DNA from: Oscarella lobularis
Taxonomy: Eukaryota > Porifera > Homoscleromorpha > Homosclerophorida > Oscarellidae
Direction of reading: 5' to 3'
Length of the DNA stretch: 64,000 bases
NCBI RefSeq assembly: GCF_947507565.1
Contig: NC_089182.1
Coordinates: forward strand, 620,001 to 684,000
The notes beneath the pieces were generated by a model. That model saw only the letters and a list, made by a program, of their open reading frames with translations. It was not told the origin of the DNA and ran no database searches. Shown one piece after another: positions 1 to 11,100 of the stretch. The first letter of the stretch is position 1; each line of letters opens with the position of its first letter. A program made the translations under genes and the position numbers.

Positions 1-1347
1 GATGCACCGTCATAGGAAACGGGCTCCTGACCGGGAGTCAAAATATCGAGCAACTTCTGAATTTTAGATCCGTGACCGAACACGACGGCATCGGCCAAAT
101 TGTTCGCGACCGCATCGGTCAGCCGAGACTCGGGCAGACTGTCGTAGAGAGCCACGGCGCCTCCGGTCACGTTCAAAGAAGACGAAGAAATATTCAGTCT
201 CGTTTTCTCGCCGCCACCCGGCGGCAAGTCGACCCCGAGAAGAAAAAAACCGGAATCGTCTGTCCGATATCCTTTCAAGTTCCACATCGAAACGTACTGG
301 GACGAAGTGCTCGCGAAGACGAAAACGGTGAAATTGGACAACGACACGTCGCCTCGACCGCCGTCGAAAATCTCGACGAATGCCTCCGGACCGACGGGAA
401 GCACCTCGCTTATGATCACGCCGGCGTTCGTGGCGAGGAGTCGATCGCGTTCGATAGTCGGACACGCTTTCGTATCCTTTCGCGACACGGTCGGCGAAGA
501 CGGGCAATCGTTTCGACGACGAGGAGTCGGACGGGACAGGAGGTAAGAAGCGGACGAAATTTGAGTGCAGCAACTGCATCTGCTAATCGATTCGTCGTCG
601 TCGCTATTTTTATTCCAGTCTTCGTTCGCCTGCGACTCGCCGGGCGTCAAGAGGCTCAGGAGCGAACGGTCGCTGCCGTCGTTCGTTCCGTAGACGAGAG
701 CGTCGATCAGGTTCTCGTCGGTCGCTTGCGTATTTTGGGGAAAATCGTAAGGCGAGCCGGCGTAGAGAGCGACGCCGTCCGGACCGTTTTGAATGCTGTG
801 AGCCGGTAAGACCATGTCCGGATCGAGAGATGCGGACCCAATAACAAAATATCCATTCGAGTCGGTCCTGTATCCAGTCAAAGCGACAGTCAAGTACGAC
901 TTGTCGTTGAAGTATCCGTTATAGAGCACTAGAACGATGCCGTCCAAAGACGAAGCGCCCTTGCCGCCGTCGTAGAGTTCGACGAATTCGCCGTCGTCGG
1001 CGAGTGCCGGCGTATCGGCGTTGATTTCGTTGATCACTATAGCGGACGTGCAGGGAACGGGAAGACGATCGGGAGGCGACGGCGTCGATGCGACGTCGTT
1101 GCAAACGTTCTCTTCGCCGGGAGTGGGTCGCGCGAGTCGATACAGCGTGCCGTTCAGTCTTTGCAGACTTCCGCCGCCGCAGCGACTGAGAGACTCGTCG
1201 TCGTCGTAGTGAAACAGGGGATCTTCGAGGAGTTGATCTTGACCGGGGAGGAGTCGATTTAGAAGGAAGTTGTCGACGTAAGTGCGTGCGCTGTACACTA
1301 TAGCGTCGACGAGATTTTCTCTCGTTGGCCTCGTGTTTACAGGAAAA
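1..1347 (-). repeat. Tandem duplicated coding exon, copy 3 (partial)
   Basis: The exon begins TTTTCCTGTAAACACG after a CTTAG acceptor and repeats the same unit order (INEINADTP unit, then ISEVLPVGPEAFVEIFDGG unit). It runs off the left edge of the window still in frame. Confidence 0.8.
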
Positions 1348-4300
1348 CTAAGCACGAGTCAACGTTTTAGAGGTAAGGAGATTTGTGTGCACTTTACTTA
1401 CCGTTCGATTGACGATCGATAGATTGCCACCGCATCTGGCCCGTTTTGAAGAAAACCGTCGCGGTAGACGAAGTCGGGCCTGGGATTCAATCGTGATGAT
1501 CCGATGACGAAATAACCTCTGGCATTCGTTTTCTTTCCAGCGAGGTCGATGGTCCGGTAGCTCGCATCGGGAGGATCGTCTTGGTTGCCGTTGAACAGGA
1601 CGACGAGGTAGCCGTCGAGGGATGTGCCTCCTATGCCGCCGTCGTACAATTCCAAAAATTCGTGGCTGTCGGCGTCCGGATCGTCGGCATTCAATTCGTT
1701 GATGACGATCAGTGGAGCGTTTTCGGTGAGCGGCGTCGGAAAAGTCGATTTAAAGGCGTCGTTTTTAAACGGTTCTACACTGCCTAATCTTCCCAAAGAA
1801 TACCCGGGAAGGTAAAGAGCTGGTGCGGAATTTGGGGTGAATACCGACAACAGCGTCGTAGCAGAGACTCTCGTTCGAGTCGTTTCGAAGACGACGGCAT
1901 CAGCAAGATTCATCACTAGTGGATTGCTGAAGCTCATAGGGCCATCATACAGAGCAAAGGCTCCGTAAGAAATGTTGGTAAGTAACGCATTCTTTGAAGC
2001 GGGCCCCTCCACTGCATCGCTTCCTATAACGAAATACCCTGACGAATTCGTTTTGTATCCGGCCAAGTTCCACTTGCCGACGTATCGAGTACCACTTCCC
2101 TCGTACATCACTAGAATCATGCTACCGAGACTCGTGTTCCCTTTGCCGCCGTCATAGAGCTCAACGAATGCATTGACGCCGGATGGCAGAACTTCGTTGA
2201 TTACTACCTTACGACTTGTTTTTATCAAACCAGATCGACCCACCAGCACGCAATCTTGACGGGAAGTGTTCCGTGGAACCGATGGCATAGACGAGCAATT
2301 GTTAGCCATTCCCGGAGTGGGATGAGACAAAAGAAAAGCCCCCAATTGAATAGGAGCGCGTGCAGCGCAACGACTAATAGATTCTTCACCGGGATGATGC
2401 AGCCAATCTTCGTTTACCTGCGTTTGTCCTGGCGCCAAGGCGTCCACCAGTCCAACGTCTGTTTGATCGTTGGTTCCGTAGACAACCACGTCGACCAGAT
2501 TGGTCGAAGAAGCGGCTGTGCCTTGGGGGTAATCGAACGGAGATGCCATGTGCAAGGCCACCGCATCAGCTCCGTTCTGAACAGAATTCCGTGGAAGGAC
2601 GATGTCCGGTTTCAGAGCTCCAGATCCTAGGATAAAAAGGCCGGTGACCGAGTCGGTTTGATATCCGGTTAGCGGCACTGTCAGATACGAGGCATCCCCG
2701 TTTCCATTATACAAGACGACAACTAAGCCGTCTAGAGACGTCCCTCCTATTCCACCGTCAGATAGTTCAATAAATTCGTTAGTGTCCAGCCCTGGCGAAT
2801 CAGCGTTTATTTCGTTGATGAGAATATTGGATCTGCATGAAACGATCGATGGCTTAGGAGCTGGCGTGGCCGGCACGTCGTTGCAGTCGTTTGGCCGGCC
2901 CGGCGTTGGACGTGCCAGTCTATAGACGCTGGAATTGAGACGCTGTTGACTAAAACAGCGATTGATCGACTCGTCCCCGTCGAAATGAAACGTATCGTCT
3001 TCCTTCACTTGACTCTGATTTGGCAAGAGAGCATTGACTAGAACTGGATCAACACTGTCATATTTACTATACACAATGGCATCTATGAGAGCAACTCGAG
3101 ACGGAGCTGTGCCGACGGGAAAACTACAAAAAATAATTAGACACCCTACGATTTATAGAAGGAAAAGATGCACCTGGAAGCAGAAGCCCGATAGATGGCT
3201 ACAGCATCTGCTCCGTTTTGAAGGAAATTGTTCCGGTAGACGAGATCAGGCTTGGGGCTAACCTGCGATGATCCCACGACAAAGTATCCCTTGCTGTTCG
3301 TCGTTTCTCCGGCGAGATTGATTGTCAAGTAGCTCGTATCTGGCGGATTTCTGTTTCTTCCATTAAACAAAACGATGATAAAGCCACCCAAAGGCGAGTT
3401 TCCTCGACCGCCGTCATATAATTCCAGAAATTCGTGCGTGTCAGAATCAGGATCGTCGGCGTTTAGTTCGTTGATGAGAAGGGGCGGAATAGCGTTGGGT
3501 AATAGAGGCGTTGGTATACCAATTACGAATGCAGGGCTATCGAAAGGCTTTAGACTACCCACTCTGGCTATAGAATATCCAGCGACGTACGCAACAGCGG
3601 GAAAATTAGGAGTCAATACGGAAAGTAAAGCAAGTGCGGAAATTGATTTGTTCTTCGCACTAAACACAATTGCATCTGCTAAATTAAGCACTCTCAGACG
3701 AGATGACACCGGTCGATCGTAGAGAGCAACTGCTCCGTAGGTAATGTCAACAAACGAAGAAAGATCCTTGGAGAAGTCTTTTTCTACGAGTCCTTTTCCA
3801 ATAACAAAATAACCGGAAGCATTCGTTTGGTATCCATTCAGATTCCACCTGGCGACGTATTGACTACTATTTCCACTATACACAACGAGAGCCAAATCAG
3901 CAAGATTCGTGTCCCCTTTGCCCCCGTCATATAACTCAATAAACGCGCCAGGACCAGACGGCACAACTTCGTTAATTGTAACGTTTCTGCTCGTCTTTAC
4001 CAGAGCTGAACGACCGACTACTGGACAGCGTTTGGTGACAATATTCTGCGATACGGAAGGCACAGATAAACAATTATTAGGCAGTCCAGGCGTTGGGTGT
4101 GATAAAAGAAAGGCTCCTAATTGAACAGGAGCTCGTGCAGCACAACGACTAATAGATTCTTCGCCGGGATGATGATTCCAATCTTCGTTTACTTGCATTT
4201 GTCCTGGCGCCAAGGCGTCGAGTAGTCCAATGTCTGTTTGATCATTGGTTCCGTACACAACTACGTCTACCAAATTGGTAGAATTTGCAGGAGTGCTAGA

Positions 4301-5729
4301 TGGAAAGTCGTATGGCGATGCCATGTACAAAGCAACGGCATCAGGTCCATTTTGAATCGAATTTGTTGGAAGAACAATGTCTGGGTGATACTGAGTGGAT
4401 CCAAGAAGAAACAGACCGGTTTTCGCATTTGTTTTGTATCCAGTCAATGATACGGTCAAATAAGACTGATCTCCATTTCCATTGTATAGCACGAGAATGA
4501 GGCCATCGAGAGAAGTTCCTCCAATTCCACCGTCAGACAACTCGATATATTCTTGTACATCTGACCCGGGCGAATCAGCATTGATTTCATTAATGAGAAC
4601 TTTCGATGCGCACAAAGTCACGGAAGGCTTGGGACCTCCACTAGTTGGGATCACTGTGGGAGCAGCAGACGTTGGAGCAGCAGACGTTGGAGCAGTCGTT
4701 GGAACGTTGAAACAATGATTCGGCCCGCCCGGCGAATAGACGGCCAATTTGAAAGCGCTTGAATTGCGAGGATAAAGACCATAGCAACGACTTATTGACT
4801 CGTCCATAGCGTGAAAAGAATCGTCCTCTCTGATTTGGAATTGATTAGGCAAAAGTGCATTGACCAAAGCAGTGTCAATTGTCCCTGATCTGCTGTAGAC
4901 GACAGCGTCAACTAAATCCACTTGAGTAGGTTTCGTACCAGAAGGAAAACTAAGAAGAAAAGTCCGTAAATAGTTCAGTTCAATTGTTTACATACCTGCT
5001 AGCAGGTGCCTTATAAATAGCAACGGCGTCGGCACCGTTTTGTAAGAAGTTGGAAGGCAGCGTTAAGTTTGGCGAAATGGCTAAATTGCCAATAAGAAAA
5101 TATCCGCTACTGCTTGTCTGCCATCCAGTCAAGTCAATCGTTCGATAACTGGCATCCCCACTTAGGGCCCCGTTGAAGAGAACGACAATGAAGCCATTCA
5201 AACTGGTCGATCCGACTCCGCCATCGTAAATTTCAATGAATTCTTCCTTGTCAGAACCGGGACTGTCGGCGTTGATTTCGTTGATAACGAGGTGAGGCGA
5301 CGGGTCGTAACAGCTCGTAATATTAGCAGGATCGAAGGTCGTCAACGCAGAACAATTCAACACGTCGGAAAGATCGAAACCGATCAATTCCGCACTACAG
5401 TCCTTTCGAATTCGATCGCACAATTCGTAGCAGGGAGACAAAGGACGACCTCCTTCACCACAGGGGGGATAAAACGAGGAGCAGATGAACGAGCCAAAAT
5501 CGTGAGAGCATCCGCTCCGAGCCACCGACATGTACTTGTTCGACGCAGTTGCGGCGCTTTTCTGATCCTGATGTCCTAAACTATTCGGTAGGCGGATTCG
5601 ATTGAACGTTGCATTTGTGCAGATCGTCGCTATGCTTCGATCGAGCTTTTGACACGATTGCGCGAGAGCGCCGAGGCTCGACTGGGATATCGTCAGAAAG
5701 AAAAGGAGGGCAACGAACGCCGAGATCAT
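1..5729 (-). CDS. Secreted Frizzled-CRD protein with tandem lamin-tail-like (LTD) repeats, 3' truncated by window edge
   Basis: The start is the ATG at 5729, followed by a hydrophobic signal peptide (about residues 1-24). Residues 26 to about 140 carry ten cysteines spaced like a Frizzled cysteine-rich domain, including FICSSFYPPC and CYELCDRIRKDC. The rest is a run of LTD-like units with the core INEINADSPGSD, FIELYDGG, a 'GYFVIG' strand and 'QNGADAVAIY'. Four exons were traced: 5729-4996, 4949-3174, 3123-1402 and 1347 to the edge; all three introns are 46-54 nt and phase 2. The protein is probably extracellular, possibly matrix or cell surface; the CRD could bind a Wnt-type lipid or ligand, but that is inference. 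LTDs are known from lamins and from secreted bacterial and marine-invertebrate proteins. No catalytic motif was seen. The C-terminus lies outside the window. Confidence 0.85.
1402..3123 (-). repeat. Tandem duplicated coding exon, copy 2
   Basis: This exon is 1722 bp (574 codons), phase 2-2, and begins TTTTCCCGTCGGCAC. It has the same order of units as copy 1: LTD tail, LTD, divergent LTD, front of LTD. Its ends sit at the same point within the LTD fold as those of the other copies. Confidence 0.85.
3174..4949 (-). repeat. Tandem duplicated coding exon, copy 1
   Basis: This exon of the CRD-LTD gene is 1776 bp (592 codons) with symmetric phase-2 ends and begins TTTTCCTTCTGG. It holds the tail of one LTD unit, two complete units (the second a variant with INEVVPSGPGAFIELYDGG) and the front of the next. 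It aligns along its length with 1402-3123 and the partial exon 1-1347. Confidence 0.85.
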
Positions 5730-5877
5730 CTTTAGGGGCGGGCAGGTCACATGGGGTGCATTAACGCGTCACATGCGATTTGGCGCCCTGCGCAGATTAA
5801 ATTAATTAATATTTGCTTTGCCCATTTCAAAAATAAACGTGCTCTTTTTGGTGTAGGCATGCCAACCAAAAGTCTTC

Positions 5878-7496
5878 TCATTGAATTGAAGTGTTTTCTG
5901 GTTTCGATTCGTCAATTTCTAGACTTGGCTTCTTTGGGTACCAGCATGCTGCTAGAACTCCCGTCACTACGTAGAATACGCCCACAAAAGCAAAGACGTA
6001 CTGCTCGTAATCAATTTTCAGGAGCCATTTGAAGAGGGGAGCAAACATCACAGGTGCACATATTCCCGAGATTGCTTCAAGGGTTCCTGCCGCCCCAAGG
6101 ACAGAACCTAATTTTAATTTAATTAATAGTCGTTATTTGTCAGGTCCGTGAATGTAGCACCTTGTTTGCTTACGGACGTGTAGTTCGACGCTGTTCCACG
6201 TAGACACGGTGTCATCCATGCAAATAGCATAAAAAGTGAAGAACCTACATAGTAGGGGTGTAAACAGTAAAGCAAACTCTACAGTTTATTTCTTCACCTG
6301 CATAAAACATCCACTGTCGGGTGAGGAAAGTGAAGGCTCCATAAGTCATAATACCGAACATGGCACCGATTGCCACTTTGTCTTGATTCCTCAGTTTTAT
6401 TATGTGAGACATGGGACCGCTTCCGATGAAGAGAGCCACCATGCGAAGTGAGAAGAAGATTCCCTAATAAATCGAGTGAGATTAAATAATTGGTAGTATA
6501 TAGTACTGTTTCAAAGGCTCCCCATCCAAAATCGCGTTTAGCAAATAGGCTAAATGTGAAGTGAATGCTCCGAACCGGAATCCAGTGCGTGAGTAGCATT
6601 ACAGTCAGCACTACCCATGTCCATGACTGCAACAGTGTCATCGCCGATCCTATGGGAGTAAGGATTATCCAGCTAATTGTTCTCCGGTGACATTTAGGAT
6701 TCGCTACATTGGTAGACTCGGAGTTATTTACAGCTAACAGTTTTTCTTCTTCTGCTGGCTCTTTCAGACAGCATTCAGTCAATTGAGCAGAGTCAAAACA
6801 CTGAAGTATTGCTCGTTTCTCCTTAGGAAGTGTTTCCGTTACACATGTGGCAATAAAGACCGCAAGTATAAAGTAGAGACCGCCAGAGAGGTAATATGGA
6901 GCTTGTACACCAATATTCTTTGCCATGGCACCGCCTATAAAAGGGCCACTTGCAACTCCCAGGAAGAGAAACCCCTCCGTCCAGGCGTAGTTCCTCGATC
7001 GGTTTGCCGGACTGGACGTGTCAGCTACTGCCGAAAATATGACTGCACAAAACAGATATGATGAACTTAGGGTGCCACATGCAGCGTGCGCGTAATGAAG
7101 AACGTTAACATTCGGCGATAAAGCCTGTGCCAGTTTGTCCAAGCTGGTTCCCAGTGCCATGACGACAAGGACCCTTTTGCGGCCGTACAGGTCAGACAAG
7201 GAGCTAAGCAGTGCAATCATTAGCACGCCAACAATATTGTAGTCGCGCAGTGTGATTTTCACGCAGTCTGTTGCCCTTGCGACTATTGCTTTGTCCGTCG
7301 AGTTGCATTCGTGGGTGAGAAGGGGGCGGTGCCAGGGGCTGGCGGTGCCAATGGACGAATTGGACGAACTATTGCAAATCAGTGCGAAGATTAGTTGTGG
7401 CATCATTGTACCGTCGCTTGCTATATCGTTGAAGAACGCCCAGAGAAACGTTATTGCATTCCATTGGAGGATGTGCCGATCGACTTTGAACGCCAT
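5878..7496 (-). CDS. Major facilitator superfamily transporter
   Basis: Four exons (7496-6507, 6463-6298, 6244-6161, 6107-5878) give 489 residues, a usual MFS length; introns are 43-53 nt. The start ATG at 7496 is followed by a first membrane segment. The MFS signature LSDLYGRKRVLV lies in the loop after TM2, the large luminal loop between TM1 and TM2 carries several Asn-X-Ser/Thr sites, and a cytosolic central loop of about 70 residues separates the two six-helix halves. 'FGWGAFETGIFFSLR' in the second half resembles SLC46-type and fungal-type MFS proteins. The substrate cannot be read from sequence; a proton-coupled organic solute carrier is the family expectation. The last exon ends at a TGA at 5880-5878. 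The gene is tail-to-head with the CRD-LTD gene, about 150 bp apart. Confidence 0.85.
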
Positions 7497-8175
7497 ACCA
7501 TTGGCAGTTTTCGCTTTCTTTTAGGTATTTCTTTTAGGTATTTCTGCCGTAGTGTCAGCGCGGCAACAGTAGTTGGATTAGTGTGTAGTTGGGCTCAAGT
7601 TTGTGAGTACATATGGTCACGTGTCAAGTGCCGCTGCAGAGGTGTCTCTAAGGGTCCGGAATAAAAATGTACGTCTAATATAACGTCACCCACCTAATTT
7701 CATTGTCATTTTCGATCGTCCAAGTTCTACAGATAGTCTAGCTTCTGTCGAAAGACGACGTACGGGTGAAAAGAGCCCGTTTTCGAGCGAGAGCCCATTT
7801 TTCGAGCTGTTCGCGGAACGGTGGCTGGCTGCACGTACGTTCACCACGTCGCGCTTCAAGTTCTCACGCTCGACGAAGAGCGACGGAGAAAAACGTAAAA
7901 CTAGCTAAAAATGTACATAGCACATTTAAAAAATTAATAGCAAATTTTAAAAATTAGTTTTGAGAAGAGCTACTGGTGTACTGCACCACCAATCAAAACC
8001 CAAGCGAAGTTTGCCAGATCAATTAATTCTAGCAGTGTAGACAGTGAAAACTGTGAAATTACACTTACTGTGACCGAGAAAATAGCAAACGACTCCTCCC
8101 TTTCATCACGTGCCCACAATCGACGTCATCGTACCAGTTCGTTCACCTCGTTGCTTCCACAACCGAATTGTGACG
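7497..8175. other. Divergent intergenic region between MFS transporter and PTPN23 homologue
   Basis: About 680 bp separate two divergently transcribed genes. No coding pattern with splice support was found; open frames here are short and arginine-rich. It presumably holds both promoters, but no confident TATA box or other motif was recognised. Confidence 0.5.
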
Positions 8176-11100
8176 ATGGAAGAGATTCCTCGCACATCAA
8201 TGATCACTCTCGACCTCAAAACGTCGATCGGCGTCGACTTTTCGAACCCCATACGACGCGTAAGCGCGCCTTTCGTCGTTCCAATCGTTCCAATCGTTTT
8301 CCTAGTACATTCGCGACTACTATCACGAAGATCCAGACAACTATTCAGACGAACTGGCGCGTTTGAAACAACTCCGAGCGGTAGGACAGCGACTCCGTGA
8401 CGTCATCGTCCTTTTCTCTCGACTAAACCGCCTCTTTCTCTCCGACACTTTTTTTAGAACGCCATTACGCCGACACGCGACTACTCGGGATGCAGCGTTC
8501 TGCGTCGATATTTCTGCCAACTTCACTTTCTCGAAGCCCGATTTCCAATGAAAGAAGGCGAAGCGGCGGCGATCGCATTCTCATGGTTCGATATAAACGA
8601 CGTTCCCATTTCCCAATTCCCATTATTAAAAAATCAGTTCGTGTATTCCTGATATCTAATCAAAGCCTCTTTGGTATATCCTAGGACGGATCCTCTGTCC
8701 GGCAAGAGCGTTTCCATGTCTGACATCTCGTATGACCAGTCTGCCATTCTATACAATCTTGGTGCGTACCAATAAGAAAAACGGCAACTGTGTTCTACTG
8801 GCAACTTTCTACTTTTTGCAGGTGCCCTTCATTCTCAACTCGGTGACTATGACAGTCGAACTACGGACGACGTAAATCCGACGTTTTTCTTTGAGGCGTC
8901 TATTCCCTTGACTTCCTTTTTTTTTCCCTCAGGGGATGCGCGTCTCCTGCACTCATTTTCAATGTGCGGCGGGCGCCTTCGACTATCTCAAAGTGAGGAA
9001 TTACAACCGAAACGCCCATTCAATTAATTAATTGATTTTTCTAAAGGAAAACTTTGCTGTTGCTGCGACTCCTGATTTGAGCAGCGAGCTGATGGCAATG
9101 TACACAAGTGTCATGTTGGTGCGTTCTTTGAAAAAGTGATCTATTGCCCAATTTCACGTTTTTTCTCTAGGCCCAGGCGCAGGAGTGTCTTCTTGAGAAA
9201 TCGGTCAAGGAAAAGCGGAAGGGAGGAATCAACAGCAAGGTGGCTCGGCAAGTCGCCAATTACTATAGTACGGCACTATTGGTTGCCGAATCGTCAAAGG
9301 CAGTCACAGCGTCGAAAAAATACAAAGTACATACGACGCAATATGTGCGTTTAGGAAAAAATGGACTTAATTTCTTTCTTCAGACGTGGCAGAAACATTT
9401 TGAACACAAATCCCTGTACTTTGCCGCTCTGGCTCTGGTAGAAACTACCGTATATATCTCGCGCTCACTAGCATTACTTGTGTCTACCCTATTAGATGTT
9501 TGCTGCTACTGGATCGGAAGAGCAGGGAAAACATGGCGAAGAGGTAGTCTTATGTTCACGTTTTGCAGCCGAAATGTTCGAATTTTCCCCAGGTGGGCTA
9601 CTTGAAGGCTGCCGCGGCTAAAATTGAAGAAGCAGGCAAAATAGCAAAGGCGAGAATCTCTTTCTATTACGACTTTACTAAAGAATGAGGCTTTTCAATT
9701 TTCTCAGGATGACGCGAAAGCAAAGGAAGCCGTGCGATTGGTGTCAGAGGCCATTGCCAAACTGTAAAACTCTATTTCTCTCCTCCACGCTTTTGACATT
9801 ATCATTTCCGTTCTAGACTCGAATCCGCCGTAAAGAACAACGACTTCGTCTATCACGAAGCAGTTCCGGAGCCCGACGCTCTTCCCGAAATAAAAGGTAA
9901 GCACTGCCAGCATTCACGTTGCCATGTCGACGTCGTTTGTCTACAGCGTCGTCCCTCGTTAAACCGATGCCGTTCCAGCCGTCTGATCCGAGCGTCTCGG
10001 GCCACGATATATTCGCTAAGCTGATTCCTATGGAAGCCCACGAACTTTCGTCCGTCTACAGGTTGATTGAGAAAGGCGCTTGTGACATATTGGTTTTGGG
10101 GCACACGTTGTTATCGTCGTAGTGAGGAGAAGGCGAGACTTCTTCGTCACATTGGAAGCCTTATAGAAGGAAAAGATGCCGATTTGAAGTGAGACTGAAA
10201 CCGTTAAAATCGTCAAGGGCGTATTCATATTGTAGAGGCATCTAATAATAATTGTGGTCTAATCTACCAGGGTGTACTTAGTTGTTTATGTTTTCTCTTT
10301 GAAGGCAAACCATGGAGTCTCTTAGTCTTGAAGACGTTCTCAAGCCGCACAGCGTACCAAAAACACTGCCACGTAAGTAGCCACGATAATAGATGTGATC
10401 CTGCGCAGGACGTCACATGTCTACAGCTCAGCTTCATGAAAAGTACGAGGACATGAAAGACAAGAAAGACGTCCTTGACCATCTCAGGGAATCGCTTGAT
10501 GGTGCGTGGTGACGTGAGAGGTTTGAAAATTGAATCTTATGAAAAGGCTCCGCCTCCTCTCTCCCTAGAGCTGGATCTTCTTTCAGCCAAGGCAAAGACT
10601 TCCCTTGATCAAGTGGAAGCTCTCCTAGAGGAAGACGAGAAGCAGGAAAAACTGATTGAAGTCAATAACAAATTATCTTCGTTGCAACGACGAATCTTTT
10701 TTCATTGATCTAATAGGAAAAATTTGGTCCTCGGTCTCAGCCTAAGGAACTAGCCGACCTTCACACTGAACTGAAACAGTTTCAAGAGGCTCACGCCAAG
10801 GGGGTGAGAGCGTGAGTCGAGAAATTAAAATAGGGTACATTATTTTGTCTTTCAGATGAGTACCAATGCCGATATTGTGGAAAAATTCAAGCAGAATCAG
10901 GGTCACTTTGAACACCTAACGGGTTCCCAGGACGCTCTGCTCGCATCCCTGCCGACTCAGAGTCTTCTAGACTGTAAGCGTCGTTTTCCTCTTTAGTCGA
11001 CTTTCCGTTGTATGATTTGGCGGTTGCAGCTCCTATCGACGAAGAACTCGTCGAAAACTTGCAGAAACTCTTGGGAAAAGTCGATCAGATGAAAGCGCAG

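Noticed and set aside
1-5729. Interpretation of the LTD repeats as nuclear lamin
   Set aside because: There is no rod coiled coil or CaaX, and a signal peptide plus cysteine-rich domain show a secreted protein.
7766-7957. Arginine-rich short frame upstream of the PTPN23 homologue
   Set aside because: It has no homology, no splice partner and biased composition in a promoter-type region.
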